Shown: one piece after another, positions 1-9,866 of the stretch
Layout: the number at the start of each line of letters is the position of its first letter
Numbering within the stretch: the first letter of the stretch is position 1
NCBI GenBank assembly: GCA_013336525.1
Contig: JAAXTM010000007.1
Location: forward strand, 102,274-146,327
DNA from: Geobacteraceae bacterium
GTDB lineage: Bacteria; Desulfobacterota; Desulfuromonadia; Geobacterales; Pseudopelobacteraceae
Direction of reading: 5' to 3'
DNA: 44,054 nt
Notes under the pieces: model-generated
The model's database searches: none
Told to the model about the DNA's origin: nothing
Seen by the model: only the letters and a program-made list of their open reading frames with translations
Translations under genes and position numbers: made by a program

Positions 1-1436
1 GCTACGCCGACAGCGATTACACCACTACCAATACCTGCAACGTCGCCCTCAAGTGCGGAGCACCTTCTTATCTGACAGTTCCGGCAAATAACTCAACCGG
101 ATCTATAGCTATTAGTTTTGGAGCGAGTGATGTCAGCGGCGTTACCTACATCCTTGAAGAAAAATTCAACGACGGACCATACACAATCGTTTACAGTGGT
201 ACTTCTGCAATTAAAACTCTCACTGTAGGCAATGGATCTTACACCTACCGGGTTAGCGCTATTAAGACTGGCTACGCCGTAAGCGATCCCACAACCGGTT
301 CAAATGCCTGCAACGTTTCTCTCATGTGCGGTGCACCTGCTTCATTGACAGTTCCAGACACGAACGGAACCGGTTCAATTAATGTCACATGGGGAGCGAG
401 TGATGTCAGCGGCGCTACCTATGTTCTTCAACAAAGCAGTAACGGCATTGATTACACCACAGTTTACAGCGGCACTTCCTTGTATAAAGACAGTATCACT
501 ATGGCCGCCAACGGGACTTACATTTACAGGGTGAAGGCAATCAAGACCGGCTACGCCGAAAGCGATTACACTACTACCAATTCATGTAGCGTAACCCTCA
601 TGTGCGGTGCACCGTCTTCACTTACAGTCCCGGCCACGAGCACAACAGGTACTATTGATGTATCATGGGGGGCAAGCAGTGCTAGCGGCGCTACCTATGT
701 TCTTGAGCGAAGCAACGACAATGGTGAAAATTACACCACCGTTTACAGCGGCACCTCCTTGTATAAATATAATATCACTATGGCCGCCAACGGGACTTAC
801 ATTTACAGGGTGAAGGCAATCAAGACCGGCTACGCCGAAAGCGATTACACTACTACCAATTCATGTAGCGTAACTCTCAAGTGCGGTGCACCAATTTCAC
901 TGACAGTTCCAAACACTAACTCAACCGGCACAATTGATGTGACATGGAAAGCCAGTAGCGTTAGCGGCGTTACCTATGTTCTTGAGCGAAGCAGCGACAA
1001 TGGTGAAAATTACACCACCGTTTACAGCGGCACCTCCTTGTATAAATATAATATCACTATGGCCGCCAACGGGACTTACATTTACAGGGTGAAGGCAATC
1101 AAGACCGGCTACGCCGAAAGCGATTACACTACTACCAATTCATGTAGCGTAACCCTCGGCTGCGGCGCACCAACCTCACTAACAGTCCCGGCCACTAACA
1201 CAACCGGTATAGTGTATGTCACATGGGGATCCAGCAATGTCAGTGGCGTTACTTACACACTTGAACAAAGCTCTGACGATGGTCAAAATTACACCACAGT
1301 TTATAGCGGCACTTCCCTATATAAAAACAACTCCGTGCCCAATGGGACCTACACCTACAGGGTGAAGGCTACCAAGACCGGCTACATCTCAAGCGACTAC
1401 ACATATTCTGCAGTAAGTTGTACCGTGACAAAATAA
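1..1436 (+). CDS. Fn3-like repeat surface/secreted protein (5' truncated by window)
   Basis: The open frame is already running at the window edge (codons in phase with base 3) and ends at TAA 1434-1436, so only the C-terminal ~478 residues are visible. It consists of about five tandem units of 91-93 residues. Each starts at a CGAP..LTVP motif (Cys codons at 54, 327, 603, 882, 1161) and contains a Trp/Phe-G-A/S-S strand, a V-Y-S-G-T-S turn and a Y-x-Y-R-V-K-A strand, the layout of fibronectin type III beta-sandwich domains. Each junction carries a conserved pair of cysteines (C-x-V-x-L-x-C), which could form a disulfide between neighbouring domains. Serine and threonine are abundant, as in extracellular proteins. 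No signal peptide or anchor can be judged because the N-terminus is missing, and no C-terminal anchor is seen. A role in adhesion or as a spacer is inferred; the Fn3 assignment is by pattern only. Confidence 0.75.
   Translation, partial: YADSDYTTTNTCNVALKCGAPSYLTVPANNSTGSIAISFGASDVSGVTYILEEKFNDGPYTIVYSGTSAIKTLTVGNGSYTYRVSAIKTGYAVSDPTTGSNACNVSLMCGAPASLTVPDTNGTGSINVTWGASDVSGATYVLQQSSNGIDYTTVYSGTSLYKDSITMAANGTYIYRVKAIKTGYAESDYTTTNSCSVTLMCGAPSSLTVPATSTTGTIDVSWGASSASGATYVLERSNDNGENYTTVYSGTSLYKYNITMAANGTYIYRVKAIKTGYAESDYTTTNSCSVTLKCGAPISLTVPNTNSTGTIDVTWKASSVSGVTYVLERSSDNGENYTTVYSGTSLYKYNITMAANGTYIYRVKAIKTGYAESDYTTTNSCSVTLGCGAPTSLTVPATNTTGIVYVTWGSSNVSGVTYTLEQSSDDGQNYTTVYSGTSLYKNNSVPNGTYTYRVKATKTGYISSDYTYSAVSCTVTK
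54..1436 (+). repeat. Tandem ~276-bp coding repeats (5 units)
   Basis: Units begin at 54, 327, 603, 882 and 1161, with spacings of 273, 276, 279 and 279 bp. Units 4 and 5 (603-881 and 882-1160) are almost identical at the DNA level over roughly 155 bp in their second half, and unit 3 shares most of that stretch. Units 2 and 6 have clearly diverged. Identity at synonymous positions points to recent duplication or gene conversion rather than selection on protein alone. Confidence 0.85.
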
Positions 1437-1460
1437 ATATATAAACATGCAGTTTTTAAA

Positions 1461-1504
1461 GGCCGGATAAGACACCTGAATACAACAGGTTGTTTTATCC
1501 GGCC
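1461..1504 (+). terminator. Hairpin terminator after Fn3-repeat gene
   Basis: An inverted repeat lies 25 bp after the stop codon. GGCCGGATAA at 1461-1470 pairs with TTATCCGGCC at 1495-1504, and an inner CACCTG/CAGGT pairing extends the stem. A T-rich but interrupted tail (TTGTTGTTGC) follows, so it is a plausible but not canonical intrinsic terminator. Confidence 0.6.
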
Positions 1505-1689
1505 TTGTTGTTGCTTGTTGAATAATTAGGGGAGGTACAATTGAGCATAATGTAGTATTGTGTTTTCAGGTGTTCAAATGTGTTATATATTAAGGACTAT
1601 AAGGATTTTACAAATTGGTTCAGTCACGTTTCAATATCGGGTCGAATTTATCTTTTTTCAAGCAAAATCATATATCAGGGGCAACGTGT

Positions 1690-2181
1690 ATGAAAAGGGT
1701 TATATTGATAACGTTAGTGATGCTATTGGCAGTAATATTTGCTGTCTCTGTTTTTGCAGACGATAGCCGTTTTGACTTTTCACGTAAGACCGTTGAAGAC
1801 AAGCGTACTGGACTGACCTGGATGCGGGACGCTGACCTTGGCAGGCTCGATTGGGTTGGAGCTTCCGATCTAGTTGAAAGATTGAATAAAAAAGAATACG
1901 CGGGATTTAATGATTGGAGGCTACCTAGCAGAGATGAGCTGGATACATTAGTAACCTATGCAAGAAGAGCTAACTACTCTGGCGGAGTGGATGCCTTTTC
2001 CCCTTATCAAATGTTCAACCAGCTGGGGTTTAATGATGCACAGAATTACTGGTACTGGACATCAAACCCTTACGAGGGCAACACGACTTACTGTTGGGCC
2101 ATAAGCATGTATAATGGCGACGCGCGCGGCGAAAGCAAGGAAAGCAGCCTAAATGTCTGGCCTGTTCGTAGTGGAAAGTAG
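1690..2181 (+). CDS. Secreted DUF1566 (Lcl C-terminal domain) protein
   Basis: This 163-residue protein has an N-terminal signal peptide (MKRVILITL start, hydrophobic core, probable cleavage near A-D-D at about 22-24). It is followed by a single DUF1566-type domain with its hallmark segments: R-T-G-L-T-W-M near the start, the central G-F-N-D-W-R-L-P-S motif, Y-W-Y-W-T-S-N-P, and the terminal V-W-P-V-R-S. The frame stays open upstream to 1615, but ATG 1690 is chosen because it begins the signal peptide and has AGGGG a few bases upstream. DUF1566 domains are common in secreted and cell-surface proteins of Geobacter-like bacteria, often near Fn3-rich proteins; a carbohydrate- or protein-binding role is only suggested. 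It follows the Fn3-repeat gene after a terminator, so it is probably transcribed separately. Confidence 0.8.
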   Translation: MKRVILITLVMLLAVIFAVSVFADDSRFDFSRKTVEDKRTGLTWMRDADLGRLDWVGASDLVERLNKKEYAGFNDWRLPSRDELDTLVTYARRANYSGGVDAFSPYQMFNQLGFNDAQNYWYWTSNPYEGNTTYCWAISMYNGDARGESKESSLNVWPVRSGK

Positions 2182-2330
2182 ACGTATTATGTTTGAAGAA
2201 GCATTGGATTTGATAATTACCTGATTGAATATAATTGAACAGCCGTCACCTTCCACCTGTCCACCCTGTCCGAATTTTAAATCAATAGTACGATCGATAA
2301 CATGCTGATTTTGATAATTATAAAACGGCA

Positions 2331-2351
2331 TGTGCTAAATTTGTGCTAAAT
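2331..2351. repeat. Tandem 10-bp direct repeat TGTGCTAAAT
   Basis: TGTGCTAAAT occurs at 2331-2340 and again at 2342-2351 with one base between, overlapping the 3' end of the small minus-strand gene. Its role is unknown; it lies in the accessory stretch on the 3' side of a tRNA gene. Confidence 0.6.
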
Positions 2352-2564
2352 GCTCAATTCTGTTAGTTCTGATTGAATTCTAAAAAATTCATTTCGATAA
2401 TATTCAAGGCGACGTTCACAAAAATCAATCTGTATTATGCAATCATTAACATTATACCCATTTCTATTTGTTTCGAATCTTTCAATTTCAGATTCAAGAT
2501 ATTCTATGCTTTTCAGATAGAACCTTCTCTGCCCTTTTAAATCCTGGATCAGATCAGTCATCAT
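2346..2564 (-). CDS. Small hypothetical helical protein
   Basis: I do not recognise this 72-residue protein. It is highly charged and looks all-helical, with heptad-like E/L/R patterns (Y-L-E-S-E-I-E-R-F, then R-R-L-E-Y-Y-R-N-E-F), suggesting a short coiled coil. The start at 2564 is chosen because GGGGAGG lies about 10 bases upstream. The open frame extends further to 2726, but that part reads like random sequence and lacks a ribosome site. It may be a real small accessory gene or a remnant. It stands alone between a DUF1566 gene (convergent) and tRNA-Arg. Confidence is limited because no family was recognised. Confidence 0.4.
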   Translation of the reverse strand: MMTDLIQDLKGQRRFYLKSIEYLESEIERFETNRNGYNVNDCIIQIDFCERRLEYYRNEFFRIQSELTELSI

Positions 2565-2752
2565 AGCTCGCCTGCCTCCCCATTTTTTTATTAACTTTAC
2601 CATGTCAAAGTTTATTGGCAATAGTGCACTGAAAATTCTATGTTCAGGCATAAAAACAGGGAAAAGAAGTGACTCTATTGGAATGGACTTCAGGAGAAAT
2701 AAAGAATTACAAAGATCACATATCAACTAATACAATCAGATGCTAGAAACAG

Positions 2753-2782
2753 AAAAGGAGCTACGTAATATTACGTAACCCC
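2753..2782 (-). terminator. Intrinsic terminator of tRNA-Arg
   Basis: Read on the minus strand, a GGGGT...GCTCC base closes around a perfect 16-base palindrome (TACGTAATATTACGTA at 2762-2777), followed by TTTT and more T-rich sequence. It starts 10 bases after the tRNA CCA end, as expected for a single-gene tRNA transcript. Confidence 0.75.
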
Positions 2783-2792
2783 TTGATATATT

Positions 2793-2869
2793 TGGTGGGC
2801 GGCATGAGATTCGAACTCACGACCCCAGGCTTCGGAGGCCTGTACTCTATCCAGCTGAGCTAACCGCCC
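2793..2869 (-). tRNA. tRNA-Arg (anticodon CCG)
   Basis: This 77-nt cloverleaf includes an encoded CCA (2793-2795) and discriminator A. The acceptor stem GGGCGGT (2863-2869) pairs with GCCGCCC. The D arm is GCTC-AGCTGGATA-GAGT, the anticodon arm CAGGC-CTCCGAA-GCCTG gives anticodon CCG (reads CGG, arginine), and the T arm is GTGAG-TTCGAAT-CTCAT. Its 3' end faces the accessory region at 1-2750, a typical arrangement for an integration site. Confidence 0.97.
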
Positions 2870-3061
2870 TTAAAGCAAACTTCAAAACTATTCTTGAGAT
2901 TGCAATAATTACACTATTTAGCACGCCAACTCAAGTCAATAATCTGTCATTTTACTGTTTGCTCTGCTATGATATCCAGCTATTGAAATGTCATAAAGCT
3001 ATTCGTATTACTACACCTAATTTCAGACTTACATAACAAAAGGAATGAAAAGACTCCGACA

Positions 3062-3679
3062 ATGTCAGCAAAAATCAGGATTATAGGATTAACAGGCGGA
3101 ATAGCCACTGGAAAAAGCTCTATAGCACAGTTTTTTAAAGAGCAGGGCGTACCGGTGATTGATGCCGATCAACTAGCCCGTGACGCTGTACTGCCAGGGA
3201 GTCCTGTCCTGGAGAAGATTATTTCTATCTTCGGACGTGATGTTATTACGCAGCATGGAGAGCTTGATCGCAAACGTTTGGGAACAATGATATTTTCAGA
3301 TACCGTAAAACGCCGTCAGCTTGAAGAGATCCTCCATCCAATGATTCGAAGACTGGCTAAAGAGCGCATCGACCTTGCCGCTGCAGCCGGCCACCAAAGG
3401 CTGATCTACATGGCACCACTTCTGATTGAAGCTAGTGCAACTGACCGGGTTGATACTGTCTGGGTTGTGACTGTCCGTCCAGAAATTCAGCTGGAAAGGC
3501 TCATGCGGCGCAACGGCATAAGCAGAGTTCAAGCGCAGCAGATAATCGACAGCCAGATGCCTCTCTCAGAAAAAGAGCAGTACGGCAGTGTCGTTATCGA
3601 CAACAGCGGCACTGAGGCAGAAACTAGAATGATTTTGGAAAATGTATGGGCTAAAGAAACTGGGAGCAGCAATGAGTAA
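3062..3679 (+). CDS. coaE: Dephospho-CoA kinase
   Basis: This protein catalyses the last step of coenzyme A synthesis, ATP-dependent phosphorylation of the ribose 3'-hydroxyl of dephospho-CoA, in the cytoplasm. It has 205 residues, the normal family length. The Walker A loop G-G-I-A-T-G-K-S is at residues 12-19, followed by the family motif I-D-A-D-Q-L-A-R (residues ~34-41); L-H-P-M-I-R and the lid-region R-L-M-R-R-N are also present. ATG 3062 is the natural start for the first beta strand, but its ribosome site is weak: the only purine-rich match (AAGGA) is 17 bases upstream. It overlaps the next gene by 8 bases, so coaE, the RNA methyltransferase and ylqF form one transcription unit. Confidence 0.95.
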   Translation: MSAKIRIIGLTGGIATGKSSIAQFFKEQGVPVIDADQLARDAVLPGSPVLEKIISIFGRDVITQHGELDRKRLGTMIFSDTVKRRQLEEILHPMIRRLAKERIDLAAAAGHQRLIYMAPLLIEASATDRVDTVWVVTVRPEIQLERLMRRNGISRVQAQQIIDSQMPLSEKEQYGSVVIDNSGTEAETRMILENVWAKETGSSNE

Positions 3680-4922
3680 ATCAAATCATATTTTACGACC
3701 GAGGGTACGTTCGGTCAGACCACTGGAAAAAGTTTCCACTCGTTTAACAGATTCGCCAGCAGACCTGAAAATTAACCATGCCGTTACTCCTGCAACGAAG
3801 CCACTAAACTGCTTTGCAGCTGTGCCCAGAGGCGCTGAAGAGCTGGCCGGAGCAGAACTTCTGGCACTTGGAATCTGCGATACCAAGCCTGGCAAAGGAG
3901 GAGTTGCTTTCTCTACCGACCTAAACGGACTTTACCGGGCCAACCTCTGGCTGCGGACGGCCAGCCGCGTTCTGGTTCAATTGGCACAGTTCCCTTGTAT
4001 GGGACCAGCTGAACTGTATACCGGTGTCCACGCAATTGCCTGGCAGGATATTATTACCCCAGACATGACTCTGGCTGTTGATTGTTCCCTGCGGGACTCG
4101 GCGCTGACACATTCCGGTTTTGTAGCACTAAAGACCAAAGACGCAGTTGTTGACCGTATTCGCGAATCATGCGGCAGTCGCCCGAATGTTGATACCGCTT
4201 TACCGGATGTGCGCATCAATGTCCATCTTCACAAGAATGTCTGCACTATCAGCCTCGACAGCTCAGGCGACTCGCTTGATCGACGCGGCTACCGATTAGA
4301 GAGGAACGAAGCCCCCCTGCGCGAGACACTTGCTGCCGCAGTTGTCACCCTTACAGGCTGGGATGGCTCAATACCATTGGCAGACCCGATGTGCGGTTCT
4401 GGTACAATTCCGGTTGAGGCGGCGCTCATGGCGGCACATATTCCACCCGGCCTGCAACGCCGGTTTGGTTTTCAGCGCTGGCTGAATTTCGACCATGAGC
4501 TCTGGAACAGGATATGTGAAGAGGCCGAGAAAGGTATCCGTAAATTACCGGTCGGCCTAATAACCGGATATGATCTTGACAACAGGGCTCTTTTACTGGC
4601 GGGCAGAAACACCGCAAAGGCCGGCCTGGAAGGGCAGATCCACTTTTTTCACGCCGCTCTTCAGGAGTTCAGACCGGAAGGCGACAAAGGTGTAGTAATC
4701 ATCAATCCACCCTACGGCAAGCGATTGGGGGAGGAAGAAGATCTGCGTGAACTGTACTGCCAGATTGGCGATGTCATGAAGAAATATTGTCGCGGCTGGA
4801 CCGGATATGTTCTGACCGGCAATCTTGAGTTGGCTAAATACATCGGACTTAAGGCGTCCAGACGCTACGTCCTGTTTAACGGGGCGATTGAGTGTCGATT
4901 ACTAAAGTACGATTTATATTAA
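3672..4922 (+). CDS. THUMP-domain rRNA large-subunit methyltransferase (RlmL/YcbY N-terminal type)
   Basis: This 416-residue class I SAM-dependent RNA methyltransferase matches the m2G (23S rRNA G2445) half of RlmL. A THUMP-type RNA-binding region spans roughly residues 48-200. The SAM-binding motif D-P-M-C-G-S-G-T is at 238-245, and the catalytic N-P-P-Y of N6/N2 methylases is at 345-348. Start 3672 overlaps the coaE stop and has GGGAG upstream; the frame opens earlier at 3642 inside coaE. About 45 residues precede the conserved start of the family (C-F-A-A-V-P-R-G) and look basic and unstructured. E. coli RlmL is fused to the RlmK methyltransferase; here only the first half is present, as in many bacteria. 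The exact target base is inferred from the family. Confidence 0.88.
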   Translation: MSKSNHILRPRVRSVRPLEKVSTRLTDSPADLKINHAVTPATKPLNCFAAVPRGAEELAGAELLALGICDTKPGKGGVAFSTDLNGLYRANLWLRTASRVLVQLAQFPCMGPAELYTGVHAIAWQDIITPDMTLAVDCSLRDSALTHSGFVALKTKDAVVDRIRESCGSRPNVDTALPDVRINVHLHKNVCTISLDSSGDSLDRRGYRLERNEAPLRETLAAAVVTLTGWDGSIPLADPMCGSGTIPVEAALMAAHIPPGLQRRFGFQRWLNFDHELWNRICEEAEKGIRKLPVGLITGYDLDNRALLLAGRNTAKAGLEGQIHFFHAALQEFRPEGDKGVVIINPPYGKRLGEEEDLRELYCQIGDVMKKYCRGWTGYVLTGNLELAKYIGLKASRRYVLFNGAIECRLLKYDLY

Positions 4923-4934
4923 AGGAAATAATGT

Positions 4935-5807
4935 ATGACGATTAGATGGTATCCGGGACATATGGGCAAGGCGCAGGAAAAGATGGCCGAGGCGATCCGT
5001 AAGATCGACGTGATCGTGGAGGTGATTGATGCACGCCTGCCGTTATCAAGCTCTAACTGCCAACTTGAGGAGATGCGGCGCAACAAACCATGTATCAAGG
5101 TATTGAACAAGAATGACCTGGCCGATCCCGCCGTTACCAAGGCATGGGTTCGCCATTTCGAACAGCAAGAGGGTATTTGCGCCCTGCCGCTCTCTGCCCG
5201 ATTGCACGCAGATGCAAAGCAACTGATAAAGCTCTGTCAAAAAACGGTGCCGCACCGCGGGCGACCGGGCTGGCCGCTACGGGTTATGGTATTCGGAATT
5301 CCTAATACCGGTAAATCAACCTTGATCAACACCCTGGCAGGAAAGTCCATGGCCAAGGTCGGCGATAAGCCGGCGATAACGACCTGTGGTCAGCAGATAG
5401 ATTTAAGAAACGGCATTGTCCTGTCAGACACACCAGGCATCCTCTGGCCGAATATGGACGATCAAGCCGTGGCATATCGACTGGCAACAAGTGGGGCTAT
5501 CGGGGCAAGCGCCCTGGACTACACCTGCGTCGGTCTTTTTGCAGCAGAGTTTATGATGGGAAGGTATCCGGAACTTTTGAAGACGCGCTACAAACTATCC
5601 GAATTGCCTGAAACACCGACAGATATGATCGAATCAATCGGGCGGAGACTCGGGTGCCTCATGGCCGGCGGTGAAATTGATGTACACCGGGCTGCAGAGG
5701 CATTTTTAAGAGAGTTAAGAGCCGGCAAAATCGGGCGGATAAGCCTTGAAGAACCGTCAGAGGCTACCGACATTGTAGCCCCTGACGATAACACCAGGGA
5801 AGACTAA
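4935..5807 (+). CDS. ylqF: Ribosome biogenesis GTPase YlqF/RbgA
   Basis: This is a circularly permuted GTPase that helps assemble the 50S subunit. The G motifs appear in permuted order: G4 N-K-N-D at residues 58-61, G5-like L-S-A-R at ~86-89, then G1 G-I-P-N-T-G-K-S-T at 121-129 and G3 D-T-P-G at 165-168. The N-terminal W-Y-P-G-H-M-G-K-A signature is diagnostic of YlqF. Its 290 residues match the usual ~280-290. AAAGGA stands 8 bases before ATG 4935. It starts 12 bases after the methyltransferase stop, placing two ribosome-maturation functions next to coaE. Its stop is only 4 bp from the stop of the convergent cytochrome gene. Confidence 0.93.
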   Translation: MTIRWYPGHMGKAQEKMAEAIRKIDVIVEVIDARLPLSSSNCQLEEMRRNKPCIKVLNKNDLADPAVTKAWVRHFEQQEGICALPLSARLHADAKQLIKLCQKTVPHRGRPGWPLRVMVFGIPNTGKSTLINTLAGKSMAKVGDKPAITTCGQQIDLRNGIVLSDTPGILWPNMDDQAVAYRLATSGAIGASALDYTCVGLFAAEFMMGRYPELLKTRYKLSELPETPTDMIESIGRRLGCLMAGGEIDVHRAAEAFLRELRAGKIGRISLEEPSEATDIVAPDDNTRED

Positions 5808-5811
5808 TTAT

Positions 5812-6123
5812 TTACCGCTTGAGCTTGTGACAGAACAGGCAGCGGTTCTTGGGTGGGTGATTGGGAGGGAACAGAACCCCCTTTTCTTTGTGGCACGGTT
5901 CGCAAAACACCTCAGCCCCTTTTTTATCCGGCTTGAAGAAAGCCCTTTTAAAAAGTGAAGCATCAGCTCCTGGCGCGTTTCTGAATGCGGTATCGTAGGC
6001 TATCTTATGCATTGGGTTGTTTGGCACCGTAGTCGTCTTCTCTTTCCCGGAAATGCCGATAAATATCCCCAGCACCACAGCTACAACGGCAATAAACATC
6101 CAGTCACGTTTTTCAATTTTCAT
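5812..6123 (-). CDS. Small membrane-anchored diheme cytochrome c
   Basis: This 103-residue protein has one N-terminal membrane segment (residues ~9-25) and no obvious cleavage site. A short periplasmic domain carries two c-type heme sites, C-E-P-C-H (74-78) and C-L-F-C-H (95-99). A histidine at 89 could be an axial ligand. The size and the C-terminal pair of hemes resemble small electron-transfer cytochromes common in Geobacter-like bacteria. The ribosome site AAAGGA precedes ATG. It is followed by nothing on its strand and lies downstream of a small membrane protein gene, with which it may form an operon (55 bp gap). Its redox partner is unknown. Confidence 0.85.
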   Translation of the reverse strand: MKIEKRDWMFIAVVAVVLGIFIGISGKEKTTTVPNNPMHKIAYDTAFRNAPGADASLFKRAFFKPDKKGAEVFCEPCHKEKGVLFPPNHPPKNRCLFCHKLKR

Positions 6124-6178
6124 GCGAATTATTCCTTTAGAAGACTAGAACTTGTTCTTCTTATCAGATTAAGGTGTG

Positions 6179-6517
6179 TCAGTCAGTTTTTATAAGTGAG
6201 AAATAGATAATCACACCGCCAACCAGTAAACCACCACCAATAAATGGAAACATTGATGACATGGAAAGGTCATCACCTGGTACCGGCATGGCGTAACGCA
6301 TGATCACAGCAATACAGATCAGTGAAAAGAGACTTAGCAGAACTGTCTTTGAGCGTCTGACAACCCCGAAAAAAAAGATGGCTATAATCAGAATAAGTAC
6401 TACGGGGTGTGAAAAAATCTGTTTAACGCTCAGATGCTGCATAGTTTCAATCAGGTTAGCTGTTTCGAACGGTCGCAGTGTTTCTGTAGTTTTATCGAGC
6501 AGTTGCTGCTTGTCCAT
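6179..6517 (-). CDS. Small multi-pass membrane protein, unknown function
   Basis: The 112-residue protein is mostly hydrophobic: an amphipathic N-terminus (~1-33), then three probable transmembrane helices near residues 36-52, 57-74 and 88-108. No family motif was recognised. AAGGG sits 7 bases before the ATG. It lies just upstream of the diheme cytochrome gene, so a function at the inner membrane alongside that cytochrome is possible but unsupported beyond proximity. Confidence 0.7.
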   Translation of the reverse strand: MDKQQLLDKTTETLRPFETANLIETMQHLSVKQIFSHPVVLILIIAIFFFGVVRRSKTVLLSLFSLICIAVIMRYAMPVPGDDLSMSSMFPFIGGGLLVGGVIIYFSLIKTD

Positions 6518-6622
6518 GTAATACCCTTGCCCTATTAAAAATGATAAGAGCGTTTACTGAATGAAAGTCGCCTGATTTTGTCAAGGATACTAAAATAGTT
6601 TGCCGGCTTAGGCAAGAAATAA

Positions 6623-6648
6623 CTGAGCCCGCTTTAAAGCGGGCTCAG
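6623..6648 (-). terminator. Terminator of the hrcA-grpE-dnaK-dnaJ operon
   Basis: A perfect 26-bp palindrome (CTGAGCCCGCTTT and its exact complement) starts 4 bp past the dnaJ stop. On the minus strand it is followed by TTATTTCTT. The stem is GC-rich and strong, as expected at the end of the heat-shock operon. Confidence 0.85.
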
Positions 6649-6651
6649 CCT

Positions 6652-7785
6652 TCAACTTATAAAATCCATCACTTTATCGAGAAAACCCTTTTTCATGGGG
6701 TGCACATCTTCACCACTTATCCTGGCGAATTCCTCTAAAAGTTCTTTCTGTTTTTTGTTGAGGTTAGTAGGCGTTTCAATCCGAACAACCACTAACTGAT
6801 CCCCGCGACCGTACCCCTGCAACGAAGGAATACCCTTACCTTTCAAGCGGTAGATTTTCCCTGACTGAGTCCCATCCGGTATCTTCATGGCAACCTTACC
6901 GTCAAGAGTCGGAACTTCGAGCTCACACCCGAGCGAAGCCTGTATGAAGCTGATCGGAATTTCACAGATGACGTTATTGTCTTCACGCTGGAAAATCGGA
7001 TGTTCCTTGACATTGATTGCTACATAAAGGTCGCCGTTTGGACCACCTTTCCCCAGCCCCCCCTCACCAGTAACCTTGAGCCGGGAACCGGTTTCGACGC
7101 CGCCAGGGATTTTTACGGAGAGTGTTTTAGTATCCTTTGTGCTTCCCTTGCCGCGGCAGTCGGGACAGGGATCATCAACCACCTTGCCTTCGCCGTTACA
7201 CTGACCACAGGTTTTGCTGACGCTGAAAAACCCCTGCTGATAGCGGACTTGACCCGCTCCGCGACAGGTCGGGCAGACTTTAGGATCGGTGCCGGGCTTT
7301 GAACCGGAACCATTACAACTAACGCAGCGCTTGGCAAATGGGACTTCAATCTTTTTTTCAACACCGAAAGCAGCCTCTTCGAAACTGATCTCCATGTTAT
7401 AGAGAAGATCGTCGCCTCGCCTCCCCTGAGTGCGGCCGCGTCCAGAACTGGTACCACCGAAGATATCGCCGAAAATATCACCAAAGATATCACCAAACGG
7501 GGTCCCTGCGCCAAAACCTCCGAAACCACCGCCTGAAAATCCACCCGCCCCGGAAACACCGGCATGGCCATACTGGTCATACTGGGCACGTTTATGTGGA
7601 TCAGAAAGGATCTCATACGCCTCAGTTGCTTCCTTGAAACGATCCTCAGCTGCTTTGTCGCCAGGGTTCTTGTCAGGGTGGTGCTGTATCGCCTCCTTGC
7701 GGAAGGCCTTCTTTATTTCGGTTTCCGAGGCGTTGCGATGAACACCAAGCACCTCGTAATAATCACGTTTTTCGCCGTTTGCCAC
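6652..7785 (-). CDS. dnaJ: Chaperone DnaJ (Hsp40)
   Basis: This co-chaperone stimulates the DnaK ATPase and delivers unfolded proteins. The J domain is at residues ~7-72 with H-P-D at 36-38. A Gly/Phe-rich linker at ~80-112 includes a triple F-G-D-I repeat. The zinc-binding domain has four C-x-x-C-x-G-x-G modules (Cys 154/157, 171/174, 193/196, 207/210), followed by the substrate-binding C-terminal domains. The length of 377 is normal. Translation starts at GTG (7783-7785), with AAAGGA about 8 bases upstream. It is the last gene of the hrcA operon, 87 bp after dnaK, with a palindromic repeat in the gap. Confidence 0.97.
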   Translation of the reverse strand: MANGEKRDYYEVLGVHRNASETEIKKAFRKEAIQHHPDKNPGDKAAEDRFKEATEAYEILSDPHKRAQYDQYGHAGVSGAGGFSGGGFGGFGAGTPFGDIFGDIFGDIFGGTSSGRGRTQGRRGDDLLYNMEISFEEAAFGVEKKIEVPFAKRCVSCNGSGSKPGTDPKVCPTCRGAGQVRYQQGFFSVSKTCGQCNGEGKVVDDPCPDCRGKGSTKDTKTLSVKIPGGVETGSRLKVTGEGGLGKGGPNGDLYVAINVKEHPIFQREDNNVICEIPISFIQASLGCELEVPTLDGKVAMKIPDGTQSGKIYRLKGKGIPSLQGYGRGDQLVVVRIETPTNLNKKQKELLEEFARISGEDVHPMKKGFLDKVMDFIS

Positions 7786-7815
7786 AATAGTTTCCTTTAT
7801 ATCTCGAAATACATA

Positions 7816-7842
7816 TAGGGGCGGATTTCAAACCCGCCCCTA
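7816..7842. repeat. Intergenic palindrome between dnaK and dnaJ
   Basis: TAGGGGCGG (7816-7824) and CCGCCCCTA (7834-7842) are perfect 9-bp arms around a 9-base AT-rich loop. No T-run follows on either strand, so it is not a standard terminator. It could be a dispersed palindromic element or an mRNA-processing/stability hairpin within the operon. Confidence 0.7.
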
Positions 7843-7872
7843 CTGTGCTAAACCGGCAACAACATCCGGACA

Positions 7873-9789
<1,917 letters not shown>

Positions 9790-9866
9790 GACTTGTAGTC
9801 CTCCTTTTTAGATACTCTGTTTGCAAGATATTCATCGTGTTTATAAAAAACAAGGTCTCGGGAAAA

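Noticed and set aside
54..1436. Regular repeats that could suggest a CRISPR array
   Set aside because: The units are ~276 bp, coding, in frame and without spacers; they are protein repeats.
2149..2331. 60-codon minus-strand frame over the DUF1566 3' end
   Set aside because: It overlaps a convincing gene, has no ribosome site and reads as random sequence.
7000..7818. Several 80-170-codon frames opposite or out of frame with dnaJ
   Set aside because: They are shadows of the dnaJ Gly/Phe and zinc-finger regions; none has a domain or ribosome site.
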